From the NCBI RefSeq assembly GCF_026625745.1, contig NZ_CP113061.1, positions 806,001 to 870,000 on the forward strand: DNA of 64,000 bases. Direction: 5' to 3'. Shown here one piece after another: positions 27,630 through 39,407 of the stretch. Both the position numbers and the translations under genes were made by a program. Numbering within the stretch: the stretch's first letter is position 1; the number at the start of each line of letters is the position of its first letter. The stretch is from Asticcacaulis sp. SL142. Lineage in GTDB: Bacteria > Pseudomonadota > Alphaproteobacteria > Caulobacterales > Caulobacteraceae. The notes under the pieces were generated by a model. It searched no databases, was not told the DNA's origin, and worked only from the letters and a program-made list of their open reading frames with translations.

Positions 27630-27646
27630 TTGGCACAAACTTCGCA
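27630..27646 (+). promoter_or_regulatory. Sigma-54 promoter of flgI operon
   Basis: TTGGCACAAACTTCGCA fits the -24/-12 pattern TGGCAC-N5-TTGC with the exact GG-N10-GC spacing; the -12 element has one mismatch (TCGC). The start codon of flgI follows at 27676-27682, giving a leader of about 20-25 bases. Flagellar basal-body genes of Caulobacter are FlbD/sigma-54 dependent, so location and match support each other. Confidence 0.75.
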
Positions 27647-27681
27647 TAGCACCTCCCGACTAATGTAAGGTTTAGGTGATC

Positions 27682-28797
27682 ATGCGCTTTTTCACGTCCC
27701 TCCTGCCCCGATTGCTGCTTTTATCCACGGCGCTTTTGACGTTCGCCGCACCGGGTTTTGCGGCGTCCCGCATTAAGGACATTGTCGATGTCGAAGGTGT
27801 GCGTAAAAATCAGCTTATCGGTTACGGCATCGTGGTCGGTCTGAACGGCACCGGCGACAGCGTGCGAAACGCGCCCTTCACCAAGCAAAGCCTTGAGGCC
27901 ATGCTGGAGCGACTGGGGGTCAACGTCCGCGACGCCAACCTCAACACCAAAAACGTCGCCGCAGTTATGGTAACCGCCGAATTGCCCGCCTTTTCGGCAT
28001 CTGGCTCACGCATGGACGTGTCGGTATCGGCTATGGGTGACGCCAAAAGCCTTTTGGGCGGCACATTATTGGTAACCCCGCTTCTCGGCGCTGACGGCGA
28101 AGCCTATGCGGTCGCTCAAGGCACCGTCCAGACCGGTTCAATCTCTGCGGGCGGCGCGTCAGGCTCCTCCATAACCAAGGGCGTGCCGACTTCTGGCCGC
28201 ATCGCTTCAGGCGGTATTGTTGAGCGCGAAATTGCCTTTGACCTCAACGCCATGCCGGTTGTGAGACTGACGCTTAAGAATCCAGATTTCACAACCTCAA
28301 AACGGATCGCTTTGGCCATCAATGCCAGTTATCCAGGGACTGCTTTTGCGGAAAATCCCACCATAGTGTCGCTGAAAGCGCCGCAGGGCACCAATATGAT
28401 GAACTTCGTCACCGATATTGAACAGATGAATGTCAATGTCGATACACCTGCCAAGGTCGTGATCGATGAAGTGAACGGCGTCATAGTTATGGGCGAAAAC
28501 GTCCGCGTCTCCCGCGTTGCCATTGCCCAGGGCAATCTGACCATCTCGGTGCAGGAACAACCCTTCGCCAGCCAACCAGCACCCTTTAGCCAAGGCCAGA
28601 CAGCGCTCGTGCCAGATAGCCAAGTCTCCATCGATGAGGAAAAGGGCAAGAAGCTTTATGACCTAAAGGCCACGACCTCCCTTAGTGATTTGATTGAGGG
28701 GTTGAATGCGCTGGGGGTATCACCGCGCGACATGATCTCGATCCTGCAAGCCATCAAAACCTCTGGTGCCCTGCAAGCCGATATCGAGGTGATGTGA
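27682..28797 (+). CDS. flgI: Flagellar P-ring protein FlgI
   Basis: Forms the periplasmic P-ring bushing around the flagellar rod. 371 residues: signal peptide (LLPRLLLLSTALLTFAAPGFA) followed by the family start SRIKDIVDVEGVRKNQLIGY and GIVVGLNGTGDSVRNAPFT. MDVSVSAMGDAKSLLGGTLL and the C-terminal DLIEGLNALGVSPRDMISIL are typical. An in-frame GTG at 27676 is an alternative start. The stop overlaps the cheL start by one base. First gene of the flgI-cheL-flbY operon. Confidence 0.96.
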   Translation: MRFFTSLLPRLLLLSTALLTFAAPGFAASRIKDIVDVEGVRKNQLIGYGIVVGLNGTGDSVRNAPFTKQSLEAMLERLGVNVRDANLNTKNVAAVMVTAELPAFSASGSRMDVSVSAMGDAKSLLGGTLLVTPLLGADGEAYAVAQGTVQTGSISAGGASGSSITKGVPTSGRIASGGIVEREIAFDLNAMPVVRLTLKNPDFTTSKRIALAINASYPGTAFAENPTIVSLKAPQGTNMMNFVTDIEQMNVNVDTPAKVVIDEVNGVIVMGENVRVSRVAIAQGNLTISVQEQPFASQPAPFSQGQTALVPDSQVSIDEEKGKKLYDLKATTSLSDLIEGLNALGVSPRDMISILQAIKTSGALQADIEVM

Positions 28798-29135
28798 TGA
28801 ACCTGACAAGCAACGCCCTCCTGAGCCTGCAAGGCCAGAATACAGACGCAAAGATTGCGGCCGTCAGCGATCAAGCAAAATCGGCCAATCAGGCGCGCGC
28901 CCTAAAGACCGGCCAGGAATTTGAAACCATGGTTCTGTCGGCCATGCTGCAATCGATGTTTCAGGGCGTCGGTGATACGGATGGGATGTTTGGGGGCGGC
29001 GAAGGCGAAGAAGCCTTTAAATCTTTCTATACCGAAGCCATCGCTAAACAGACAGCGCTTCATGGCGGCATAGGCATTTCCGACGCCATTCAAAAACAAC
29101 TGCTGCAACTCCAAGAAGCCAAGGCCGCGTCATGA
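28797..29135 (+). CDS. cheL: Rod-binding protein CheL (FlgJ N-terminal type)
   Basis: 112 residues with only the rod-binding domain of FlgJ and no muramidase domain. Signature: GQEFETMVLSAMLQSMFQGV followed by GMFGGGEGEEAFKSFYTEAI and an ALHGGIGISDAI end. It would assist rod assembly through the periplasm. The start ATG overlaps the flgI stop (TGATG) and its own stop overlaps the flbY start (ATGA), so the three are translationally coupled. Confidence 0.9.
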   Translation: MNLTSNALLSLQGQNTDAKIAAVSDQAKSANQARALKTGQEFETMVLSAMLQSMFQGVGDTDGMFGGGEGEEAFKSFYTEAIAKQTALHGGIGISDAIQKQLLQLQEAKAAS

Positions 29136-29572
29136 CCCTTTCCGCTAACAATCCCTCAGATCGTGCCCGCCAGATTCTTAGCCTGACCGAGCGTTTGGGT
29201 GAGCGATTGGCCTTTGAAACCAAAGCGCTGGAGGCTCATCGCCCGCAGGATATCCACGCGGGCATAGAAGAAACGCGCCAGTTATCGAATCTGTACCGGA
29301 TGGAAACCGCGCGCCTTAAGGCGGATCCCACTCTGTTGTCGGGCCTGAGCGATACCACGAAATCTCAATTGCGAACCGCAACCGAGTCTTTCATGGAGAT
29401 CGCCAAACGCCACGCGGTTGCTGTCGAAGCCGCCCGCGCTGTAACCGAAGGCATTTTGCAAGCCATCGCTACCGATGTGTCGGAACGCAAAGCTCAGGGT
29501 GCCAGCTACGGCCCCGGCGCCCGGCAAATTTACCGTGAGCCTACCTCGCTTAACCTGTCCCATAAAGCCTGA
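29132..29572 (+). CDS. flbY: Flagellar protein FlbY (FlgN-like)
   Basis: 146 residues, predicted all-helical: ARQILSLTERLGERLAFETK, then ARLKADPTLLSGLSDTTKSQ and FMEIAKRHAVAVEAARAVTE. The helical hairpin and size resemble FlgN-type chaperones. Position as third gene after flgI and cheL matches flbY of Caulobacter. The C-terminus has a GPGARQIYREPTSLN tail. The name is based mainly on gene order and is less certain than its neighbours. Confidence 0.75.
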   Translation: MTLSANNPSDRARQILSLTERLGERLAFETKALEAHRPQDIHAGIEETRQLSNLYRMETARLKADPTLLSGLSDTTKSQLRTATESFMEIAKRHAVAVEAARAVTEGILQAIATDVSERKAQGASYGPGARQIYREPTSLNLSHKA

Positions 29573-29586
29573 ACACCCGGGGTCAT

Positions 29587-29601
29587 GTTGCCAAATTGTT
29601 C
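29587..29601 (+). promoter_or_regulatory. LexA-like box upstream of uvrA
   Basis: GTTG-N7-GTTC is one base from the alphaproteobacterial LexA consensus GTTC-N7-GTTC. It lies about 140 bases before uvrA, which is commonly an SOS gene. It is just after the flbY stop. Distance and the mismatch keep confidence moderate. Confidence 0.4.
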
Positions 29602-29741
29602 TTGCGCCATATTGCCAAATCAGGCTTAAAAGTCCGCAGCTATATAAGATAAAGTAAGGATGAGCGGCATACTGACACTTTTGGTCAGTGCCAAGTCATC
29701 CTATATAGACATCTTATCCAGAAACCGGACTATAGGACCTC

Positions 29742-32615
<2,874 letters not shown>

Positions 32616-32671
32616 TCTAAATTAACCATTATCGGCGCATGGTGAACCTGATTGAGATTAAGGATTCTCCC

Positions 32672-33526
32672 ATGCGCTGCGCCCAACTTCGTTCGCTGAC
32701 CTTAGCTGGACTTATGCTGCTCGCCCTATCGGGATGTAGCGGCGGCGAAAAATCCGTAAAGTCGGACGACGCGCATGGCGATAGTCACGGTGACGCCCAT
32801 GGTCAGGCTGATGCTCATGGCGGCGCTGGTGGCGCGAAACTTACGCATTGGGCCTATAGCGGCGATGAAGGCCCGTCGCACTGGGGCCAACTGGGCGGGG
32901 ACGCGGCGACCTGTGCCAGTGGCGCACGCCAATCTCCGATCGACCTGACCGGAAATGGCCGCCCCCAAATGTCAAAAATCACGCTGGATTACCTGTCCTC
33001 AGCGGCGACCATCCAAAACGATGGCCACAGCATCAAGGTGGTGCCGTCCAAGGGGGGCGGACTGATCGCCCATGGTACGCCTTATAACCTGAAGCAAATA
33101 CATTTTCACAGCCCCAGCGAGCACACTATCAATGGCCGTCGCGCCGCACTGGAAAGCCATTTTGTTCACCAAAATGCCAAAGGCGAATATCTGGTGGTCG
33201 GGGTCCTGTCCAATGTCGGGGTCGCCGATCCCATGTTGGCCCCCATCTGGACTTACCTGCCTAGCGATCAGACGGCACCGGCCGCCATTCCGGATCTGCT
33301 GATCAATGCGCGCGACCTCATGCCCGCGGCTGAGGAGTTTTTTGTCTATTCCGGCTCGCTTACCGTACCGCCTTGCTCAGAGGGCGTAACTTGGATGGTG
33401 TTCTCTGCGCCTTTAAGCGTATCTCCCGAACAGGTCAGCGCTTATGAGACTCTGCTGGGATCAACGGCCCGCCCCATTCAGGCTCGTAAAGACCGTGACC
33501 TTTTAAGCGTAATCAGCGCGGGCTGA
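32672..33526 (+). CDS. Alpha-type carbonic anhydrase lipoprotein
   Basis: Interconverts CO2 and bicarbonate in the periplasm. 284 residues. The lipobox LALSGC gives a lipid anchor, and a His/Asp/Gly-rich linker follows (AHGDSHGDAHGQADAHGG, residues about 34-51). The alpha-CA domain has HWAYSGDEGPSHWGQL, ARQSPIDL, and the three zinc His in IHFHSPSEH and ALESHFVHQN. FVYSGSLTVPPCSEGVTW completes the fold. The start is the ATG at 32672 with AAGGA before it, although the frame opens at 32639. A TTAACCAT half-site is at 32622-32629. Its end overlaps the next convergent gene by 14 bases. Confidence 0.93.
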   Translation: MRCAQLRSLTLAGLMLLALSGCSGGEKSVKSDDAHGDSHGDAHGQADAHGGAGGAKLTHWAYSGDEGPSHWGQLGGDAATCASGARQSPIDLTGNGRPQMSKITLDYLSSAATIQNDGHSIKVVPSKGGGLIAHGTPYNLKQIHFHSPSEHTINGRRAALESHFVHQNAKGEYLVVGVLSNVGVADPMLAPIWTYLPSDQTAPAAIPDLLINARDLMPAAEEFFVYSGSLTVPPCSEGVTWMVFSAPLSVSPEQVSAYETLLGSTARPIQARKDRDLLSVISAG

Positions 33527-34451
33527 CACCCGATACTTGCCGCGTTGTACGGGCCTGATCGCGCAGGGTTAGAAACAGACGGCTTTGGGCCGCCGCGATC
33601 ATAAGTTCACGCAAAAAGGCCGAAATCGCTGTCACGGTCACTACGACCGTAAAAAATGGCATGAAGGGTAACAGGTCAGTTAAGGTTTTAACTTCAAGGC
33701 CTTGCTTAAACAGCTTAAACTGTTCAATCAGCGACATATTCAAGCCAATGGCGGATATCGCGTGAGCTGCCGTTACGCAGATCAGCACCAGCACGTAGGT
33801 GAAGATATAGACCACCAGTATCGACCAGAGATACCGACGCGTCAGCAGAAACGACCCAATAAAATTAATGCGCCGCTGGTAGAAGGTATCCATGGACGCC
33901 AAAGATAAGCGCAACTTAAGCCAGATCACGCCCAGGGCCTGCAGCACGGCTGTCAGCAATATGATCCCGAAGGTCGCAAAATTGCGCCCGATGTGCAACT
34001 CAAGCACGGTGTTGGCAACCCAGGCCACACCCGCCACCACCAGAAACAGCGACACGGATAGAACCATGATCAGCAAAAATTTGAGGACGTAAAACGCCAT
34101 CAGTCGAACCTCATCCGGCCCGAAGGTCAAGGTGGCGGCACGAGGGTTCCCAAGAGCTATCTGCGCCCGATAAATGGCACACTTCACGATCAGGTGGGTC
34201 AGGCCGATCAAGATGCCGCACACACTCACGGCCATCAATGTGGTGTATATCAGACCTGACAAAAGTTGGGGCTGGCTGCGCAAAGCCTGCCAGAAGGCCA
34301 GCCAATGTTCCGCAAACGCGAACACTGTAAAGCCATAAGCCACGCCATAGCCAACAAACATCACCAGAAGCCATTTTATCGCGGTCAGAGGGCGGTCGCG
34401 TAACAGTCTAAGGCCATCAAACGCGATCTCTTCGGATAATTCCGTACGCAC
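33513..34451 (-). CDS. Polytopic membrane protein, paralogue family member 1
   Basis: 312 residues with about six to seven hydrophobic helices. It shares a pattern with the next two upstream genes: an N-terminal AFDGLRLLRDRP, a mid-segment TFGPDEVRLMAFYVLK, and a second block IWLKLRLSLASMDTF followed by NFIGSFLLTRRYLWSI. GTG start. I do not recognise a named family. It may be an inner membrane protein tied to envelope or lipid functions, but nothing in the sequence proves that. Confidence 0.7.
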   Translation of the reverse strand: MRTELSEEIAFDGLRLLRDRPLTAIKWLLVMFVGYGVAYGFTVFAFAEHWLAFWQALRSQPQLLSGLIYTTLMAVSVCGILIGLTHLIVKCAIYRAQIALGNPRAATLTFGPDEVRLMAFYVLKFLLIMVLSVSLFLVVAGVAWVANTVLELHIGRNFATFGIILLTAVLQALGVIWLKLRLSLASMDTFYQRRINFIGSFLLTRRYLWSILVVYIFTYVLVLICVTAAHAISAIGLNMSLIEQFKLFKQGLEVKTLTDLLPFMPFFTVVVTVTAISAFLRELMIAAAQSRLFLTLRDQARTTRQVSGVSPR

Positions 34452-34568
34452 ACGCCCCCCTGTTACACACGCTGGTGAACCTTACGCCACCCTGCACGCA
34501 TGTTGCTCAGGCGGGGTCAGTCTGTCGCGTCTATACCCCAATTCCGTGTCATTTTTTTTAGAATGTTG

Positions 34569-35492
34569 TCAGGTGGTTGTTCGCGCTGGTTTAAGTGATT
34601 TGTAGGCTGCGGCCTGCGCCCCAATCAACAAGGCCGACAATAACGGAGCCCTCAAAGCACTCATGATCATGTAGCCAGCGACAACCGGATTAGCCAAGCT
34701 TTCAAGGCGCGACAGATCAAAGGTTTGACGCATATCCGCGCCGCCCATATCGAGCCCCAGAAACGGCACAGCCAGAGCTACAAAGATGATTTCACACAAA
34801 ATCTGCACCAGCATGATCATGATGATGGTGACGACATAACCCACCAAAAGCTGCCAGAAATGCCCCTTGGTCAGTTTGAAACTGCCGATGAAATTCAACC
34901 GCTGCTCATCGAAGCTTTGCACCGGCACGAGCGACAAACGAATGACCAACCACAAATAAAATGCGACGGACACCAGCGCGCTGACAAAACCAAAGGTGAT
35001 TGCGGGCGCCCCCATGGTCGCCTGAGTCAGGGCCACCAATATGCCGCCAATAATGATCAGTCCAATGGTAAAGACAATCGACACTACAAAGGCAAACACC
35101 AGCAACAGAAACGAAATCGCGATCTGACGCAGTTCATCCTTACCGAATTTCAGATAGCCGTAGCGGTCATCGCCTACGCCCAGAACCGCACGATAAACCG
35201 CGCACAGGACGATGGCGGAAAAAAACATTGAAACCAGAAAACCCGCGCCAAACGCTGGCGTCACCTTTTGCGCCAGATTGGCATATTCGGCGGCATGGTC
35301 TGTGACCACTCCAAAGCCAAATTTGTTATACATGTCCATAATGGCCATGAACTCAGGCCCGGCCATCAGGATCAATATGCCCGCCGAAATCACCTGAGAT
35401 AATAACAGGACCGGCGCCCAGAAAAGGATCAGCTTGGGCCGCTCACGGATAATACGAAAGCCTTCGAATGCAAAATCAAGCGTTAGCGCCAC
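34569..35492 (-). CDS. Polytopic membrane protein, paralogue family member 2
   Basis: 307 residues, GTG start. It keeps the family pattern: LDFAFEGFRIIRERPKL, KFGKDELRQIAISFLLL, and WLVIRLSLVPVQSF followed by NFIGSFKLTKGHFWQLLVGY. The helices match member 1 in number and spacing. It is separated from member 1 by 117 bases and from member 3 by about 60. The repeated RLSL-x(n)-NFIGSF-x-LT block is the best diagnostic of this family. Confidence 0.7.
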   Translation of the reverse strand: MALTLDFAFEGFRIIRERPKLILFWAPVLLLSQVISAGILILMAGPEFMAIMDMYNKFGFGVVTDHAAEYANLAQKVTPAFGAGFLVSMFFSAIVLCAVYRAVLGVGDDRYGYLKFGKDELRQIAISFLLLVFAFVVSIVFTIGLIIIGGILVALTQATMGAPAITFGFVSALVSVAFYLWLVIRLSLVPVQSFDEQRLNFIGSFKLTKGHFWQLLVGYVVTIIMIMLVQILCEIIFVALAVPFLGLDMGGADMRQTFDLSRLESLANPVVAGYMIMSALRAPLLSALLIGAQAAAYKSLKPARTTT

Positions 35493-35553
35493 TTCAGTCC
35501 ACCTAAATCTGCCCCGACATGGGGCACGCGCACTCTATACACCGGGTCGCACC

Positions 35554-36343
35554 TTAATGCGAAGCCCGCAAATCCATAATCTGTTTATAGGCTGACGATA
35601 AAAATCCGACTGTGACCGGCAGGACAAACAACACCCCGACGACCGCATCAATCAATCGCGCCGACCAGTGGCCGCCAAACCCTTGAAGACCATAGGACAG
35701 AACCGCGAGAGGAAGGCAGATTACCCCATAGCCGAGTAACAGCTTGAACACCTGTCCCGATGATAAGTTCAGAGCATTGAGCGATATCATCTGCCGCCCT
35801 GCCACCGTTGCGGGCTGGTACAGGCTGAGTTTGAGGCACAATCCCCCAAGCACGCACAGAATTAATACGATCAGGGCCATGATCACCAACCCGGCCGCCT
35901 GCCCGCCTTTCAACTCCTGAAACAACCCTGCCGGACTGTTATAGGTCTCGGTCCCCAGACCCGACGCACTCATAATCACAGCCAGCACAAGGCTTAAGGT
36001 AATAAAGACCATCAGCCAGAACAAACCGACCAAAAGCGTCGCCCCGATCAGACGCCCACTCAGTCTTTGCAAACTGCAATCCACCAAACCCCAGACCTTC
36101 GGCGCGCGCATAGGCTCCAAAAATGGCCACGCGGTAAAGCGCGCCGATCGCGGCAAACTGCAACCCGACCGAGGCTAGTAGCAACACCGGATGCGCCGCC
36201 TGTGGCACGGCTCCGGACTGATAAAGGCCAAACACAATAAGCAACAAGCCGAGCGACAACCACGCTCTGGCTATGCCTGTCGGTACAAAACCGAACGCCG
36301 CCTTCAAAGCCGCTATAACCGAAAAAGCCGGTTTCACTGTCAT
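35554..36343 (-). pseudogene. Polytopic membrane protein, paralogue family member 3, frameshifted
   Basis: Two overlapping frames together make one member of the family. The first runs from the ATG at 36343 (MTVKPAFSVIAALKAAF) to GLQFAKTEW, and the second from RLIGATLLVGLFWLMV to the stop at 35554. The shift lies in a CCC run at 36055-36057 (GGG on the coding strand). Removing one base joins them as FAKTEWRLIGA, which aligns with KDELRQIAI and PDEVRLMAF of the other two members. The joined product would have about 262 residues. Either a real inactivating +1 insertion or a sequencing error. Confidence 0.7.
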
Positions 36344-36557
36344 GGATTACTGCCCGCCCCAATCACAACCTTGCCACCACTCATACCTGACCGTCTGCGT
36401 CTGGCAAGTGTCGGCACGCATCTACAAACCAAGCGGCTTTTTGTGACAAACATATTCGCTTGAAAAGCATATTTATCAAAGCCGGTCGCATTTGCTGAAA
36501 ACACGGGCTATAGAGCCACACCAAGGGGCGGATCAACATTCATTCAGTGCATATATT

Positions 36558-37988
36558 ATGACCGACATCAAACCCGTACATGTTATCGGCGGCGGCCTCG
36601 CCGGTTCGGAAGCTTCGTGGCAACTGGCAAACTCAAGTGTGCCGGTCATTCTGCATGAGATGCGTGGGGCCCCTTCAAATGACGGGCGCGCCATAACGAC
36701 CGACGCGCACCAGACCGATGATCTGGCTGAGCTAGTCTGTTCCAACTCTTTCCGCTCAGATGACTGGCAATTCAATGCCGTAGGCCTGCTGCACGAAGAA
36801 ATGCGGCGGATGGACAGCCTGATCATGGCCTGCGCCGATAAACATCAGGTGCCTGCTGGCGGAGCCTTGGCCGTCGACCGCGAAGGCTTTGCCCAAGCCG
36901 TGACACAAGCCATCCACACGCACCCGCTCATCACGGTCGTGCGCGAAGAGGTTACAAGCCTGAAAAACACCGGGTGGGACAATATCATCTGCGCCACCGG
37001 CCCGCTCACTTCGCAATCCTTGTCGGACGTGATTCTGGAGTTAAGCGGCGAAGGCCACCTAAGCTTTTTCGACGCCATCGCCCCGATCGTCCACACCGAA
37101 AGCATTGATATGGACATAGCATGGCGCCAGTCACGCTACGACAAAGAAGGCCCCGGCGGCGATGCGGCGGCCTATATCAACTGCCCGATGACCAAGACTG
37201 AGTATGAGACCTTTATCGATGCCCTGCTCGACGGTCCTAAGGCCGATTTCAAGGATTGGGAACACGTCCCCTATTTTGACGGCTGCCTGCCGATCGAAGT
37301 CATGGCTGAGCGTGGCCGCGAAACCCTGCGTCATGGCCCGCTGAAACCGGTCGGCCTGACCAACCCGCGTGATCCGCTGGTCAAAGCTTATGCGATTGTT
37401 CAGTTGCGTCAGGATAACGCTCTGGGAACATTATATAATATGGTCGGGTTTCAGACCAAACTTAAGCATGGCGCTCAGGCCGATGTGTTTAGATTGATCC
37501 CCGGTTTGCAGAATGCCCAGTTTGCACGCCTTGGGGGCTTACATCGCAACACCTTCATACAGTCACCTAAGATTCTGGATCGAAAACTCCGGCTTAAGGC
37601 CTTGAATAACGAGGGTGTTTCTCTGCGTTTTGCCGGGCAGATCACCGGCGTCGAAGGCTATGTCGAATCCTCAGCCATTGGTCTACTCGCGGGACGGTTT
37701 GCCGCCGCCGATCGTTTGGGCCGAGACATGGTGACTCCACCAGAGACCACAGCCATGGGCGCCTTGATCAATCATATCACAGGTGGACACCTGGAGGGCG
37801 GATCATTCCAACCCATGAACATTAACTACGGCTTACTGCCGCCACTTGAAGCACCAAAGGTTGATGAAAATGGCCAGAAAATCCCGTTGAAAGAGCGTGG
37901 GCGGGCGAAAAAACGCCTGATGAGCTTAAAGGCATTAAATGACCTTAATTCGTGGTTAGATAAATCGTTTAAAAAGGTTGCGGGCTAA
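36558..37988 (+). CDS. trmFO: Folate-dependent tRNA (uracil-54-C5)-methyltransferase
   Basis: TrmFO makes ribothymidine-54 of tRNA with methylenetetrahydrofolate and FADH2. 476 residues. FAD site: [32 protein letters not shown] and [20 protein letters not shown] carry the two conserved Cys. [14 protein letters not shown] and [10 protein letters not shown] are the C-terminal family signatures. The frame opens at 36492, but [13 protein letters not shown] at 36558 fits the family start. In other alphaproteobacteria it also neighbours a phytoene synthase-like gene, as here. Confidence 0.96.
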   Translation: MTDIKPVHVIGGGLAGSEASWQLANSSVPVILHEMRGAPSNDGRAITTDAHQTDDLAELVCSNSFRSDDWQFNAVGLLHEEMRRMDSLIMACADKHQVPAGGALAVDREGFAQAVTQAIHTHPLITVVREEVTSLKNTGWDNIICATGPLTSQSLSDVILELSGEGHLSFFDAIAPIVHTESIDMDIAWRQSRYDKEGPGGDAAAYINCPMTKTEYETFIDALLDGPKADFKDWEHVPYFDGCLPIEVMAERGRETLRHGPLKPVGLTNPRDPLVKAYAIVQLRQDNALGTLYNMVGFQTKLKHGAQADVFRLIPGLQNAQFARLGGLHRNTFIQSPKILDRKLRLKALNNEGVSLRFAGQITGVEGYVESSAIGLLAGRFAAADRLGRDMVTPPETTAMGALINHITGGHLEGGSFQPMNINYGLLPPLEAPKVDENGQKIPLKERGRAKKRLMSLKALNDLNSWLDKSFKKVAG

Positions 37989-38042
37989 AGGCTTCGCGAT
38001 AGTGTTTGTGTTTCAGTCGAGTGATTGGGCGGGTTATTGGGG

Positions 38043-38759
38043 ATGAAGGTTTCACGTATCTGTCTTGGGGTGGCAGGTTTAGCGGCTTTGTGGCTGGCAG
38101 GGTGTAAAACCACGCCTGAGCCTATTACCACGACGGTATATGTGCCCGTGGTCGTGGCCCCGCCCCCGCCGCCCAGTTCCCTGACACCTCAGCCGATCAT
38201 GCTGTTCAACATGACCAAGCAGGGGCGCAAACTGTTCGTACTCAATGATGAGTTCCCCTATTGCGATGTCGTGACCGGTAAGGTCGTGGTCGTGCCCAAG
38301 TGGTATGTCACCGACTTCGCGTCAGTCCCTTGGTACGGTCAGGGCGTGGTCAATCCGCAAGGCCCGACGGCCCGCGCCGCCATCATCCACGACTGGCTCT
38401 ATACGGTGGGTGAAAAAGGTAAGCGTCAGGAAGCGGACGATATTTTCTACCGCGCCATGAAAAAATTCGGCGTTTCAGATTTCGAAGCCGGTATTGCCTA
38501 TAATGCCGTGCGCGCCGGTGGTGAACGCGGTTATGGGCTGGCCGACGACTGGATGTTTATCGACCCAACCCGCCCACTGGCCAAGCAACCGGCGCCCTTT
38601 GGCAAGCCGCGTACCGGTGCGACCAAGATCATGCCTAAATGCATTGGTTTTGAGACCCTGATTGCCGGGGGTTGGAAAGCCTATCCGGTCGCGCGGGCCT
38701 CATACGCTGTGCCGCAAATGCCTATAGCCGCGCCGTCAGGAACGCCCAAAAAACCTTAA
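38043..38759 (+). CDS. DUF1353 lipoprotein
   Basis: 238 residues from the ATG at 38043; a TTG at 38025 is possible. The lipobox LWLAGC is followed by a Thr/Pro-rich spacer (VVVAPPPPPSSL), then the DUF1353 core: VVPKWYVTDFASVPW and AAIIHDWLYTVGEKG with EADDIFYRAMKKFGV. DUF1353 also occurs in phage and cell-envelope proteins; the His-Asp pair may bind metal. Its 3' end overlaps the convergent gene by 38 bases. Function unknown. Confidence 0.8.
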   Translation: MKVSRICLGVAGLAALWLAGCKTTPEPITTTVYVPVVVAPPPPPSSLTPQPIMLFNMTKQGRKLFVLNDEFPYCDVVTGKVVVVPKWYVTDFASVPWYGQGVVNPQGPTARAAIIHDWLYTVGEKGKRQEADDIFYRAMKKFGVSDFEAGIAYNAVRAGGERGYGLADDWMFIDPTRPLAKQPAPFGKPRTGATKIMPKCIGFETLIAGGWKAYPVARASYAVPQMPIAAPSGTPKKP

Positions 38760-39396
38760 ACCGGCGCATCAGCGGACCGGTGTGGGTCTGTTTGGCGTAG
38801 TCTGACGCCAAAGCCGCATGGGCTGCGAGCGGCGTCAATGATGTCGGGATGCGTCTGAACGCGGCCTTAGCCTCTTCTCGCAAGCTCGTAAACTGCGGGG
38901 CTGGCGGTGCGATCATCTGTCCGGCATGTAGCCTTGCCAACGCATAATAGCGGGCAGGTTCAGCAAGGGTTGTCGCATCAGTATCGGGGGCAAGCACCTG
39001 TGCGGCAATCCGTGCCAGCAGAACTTCGCTGCGATCCGCAAGCGTCAGAGCGTCTTTGTGGCTTAGGGGCTGTTTATCCAGCAGAACCATCTGCCCCTCG
39101 ATTAAATCCAACAGGATTTGTCCGTCGAGGGTGTAGCGCCCGAACATACCCTCCAGCGCGGCACTCAAAGGGTGATAGCGCACGGGCGCGCCTGCCATGA
39201 TTTCTTCAACAGCCTCGTACCACCAGCGCAGACGAATTTCGCCCATGAGCGGTTGCGTGACGCGCTCAGGCACCTCACGCAAAACGTCAAAAAATGCATA
39301 GAGTGTACGGATATCGGCGCGCTTAACCGCATCATCGATAAAGGCCGAAGACAGCAGCAGGTCTTCGTTTTTCACGCTCAGGTCGTCATCAGGCAT
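38722..39396 (-). CDS. Squalene/phytoene synthase-like protein (NDUFAF6-like)
   Basis: 224 residues of the all-helical isoprenoid-synthase fold: TLYAFFDVLREVPERV, IRLRWWYEAVEEIMAG and a FTSLREEAKAAFRRI region. The first Asp-rich motif of true phytoene synthases (DDxxD after YAF) is absent here and no second one is seen, so head-to-head prenyl condensation is unlikely. In alphaproteobacteria this family resembles mitochondrial NDUFAF6, an assembly factor of complex I. An NDUFAF7-like gene is at 61015 in this window. Confidence 0.75.
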   Translation of the reverse strand: MPDDDLSVKNEDLLLSSAFIDDAVKRADIRTLYAFFDVLREVPERVTQPLMGEIRLRWWYEAVEEIMAGAPVRYHPLSAALEGMFGRYTLDGQILLDLIEGQMVLLDKQPLSHKDALTLADRSEVLLARIAAQVLAPDTDATTLAEPARYYALARLHAGQMIAPPAPQFTSLREEAKAAFRRIPTSLTPLAAHAALASDYAKQTHTGPLMRRFKVFWAFLTARL

Positions 39397-39407
39397 AGGT
39401 ATGCAGG

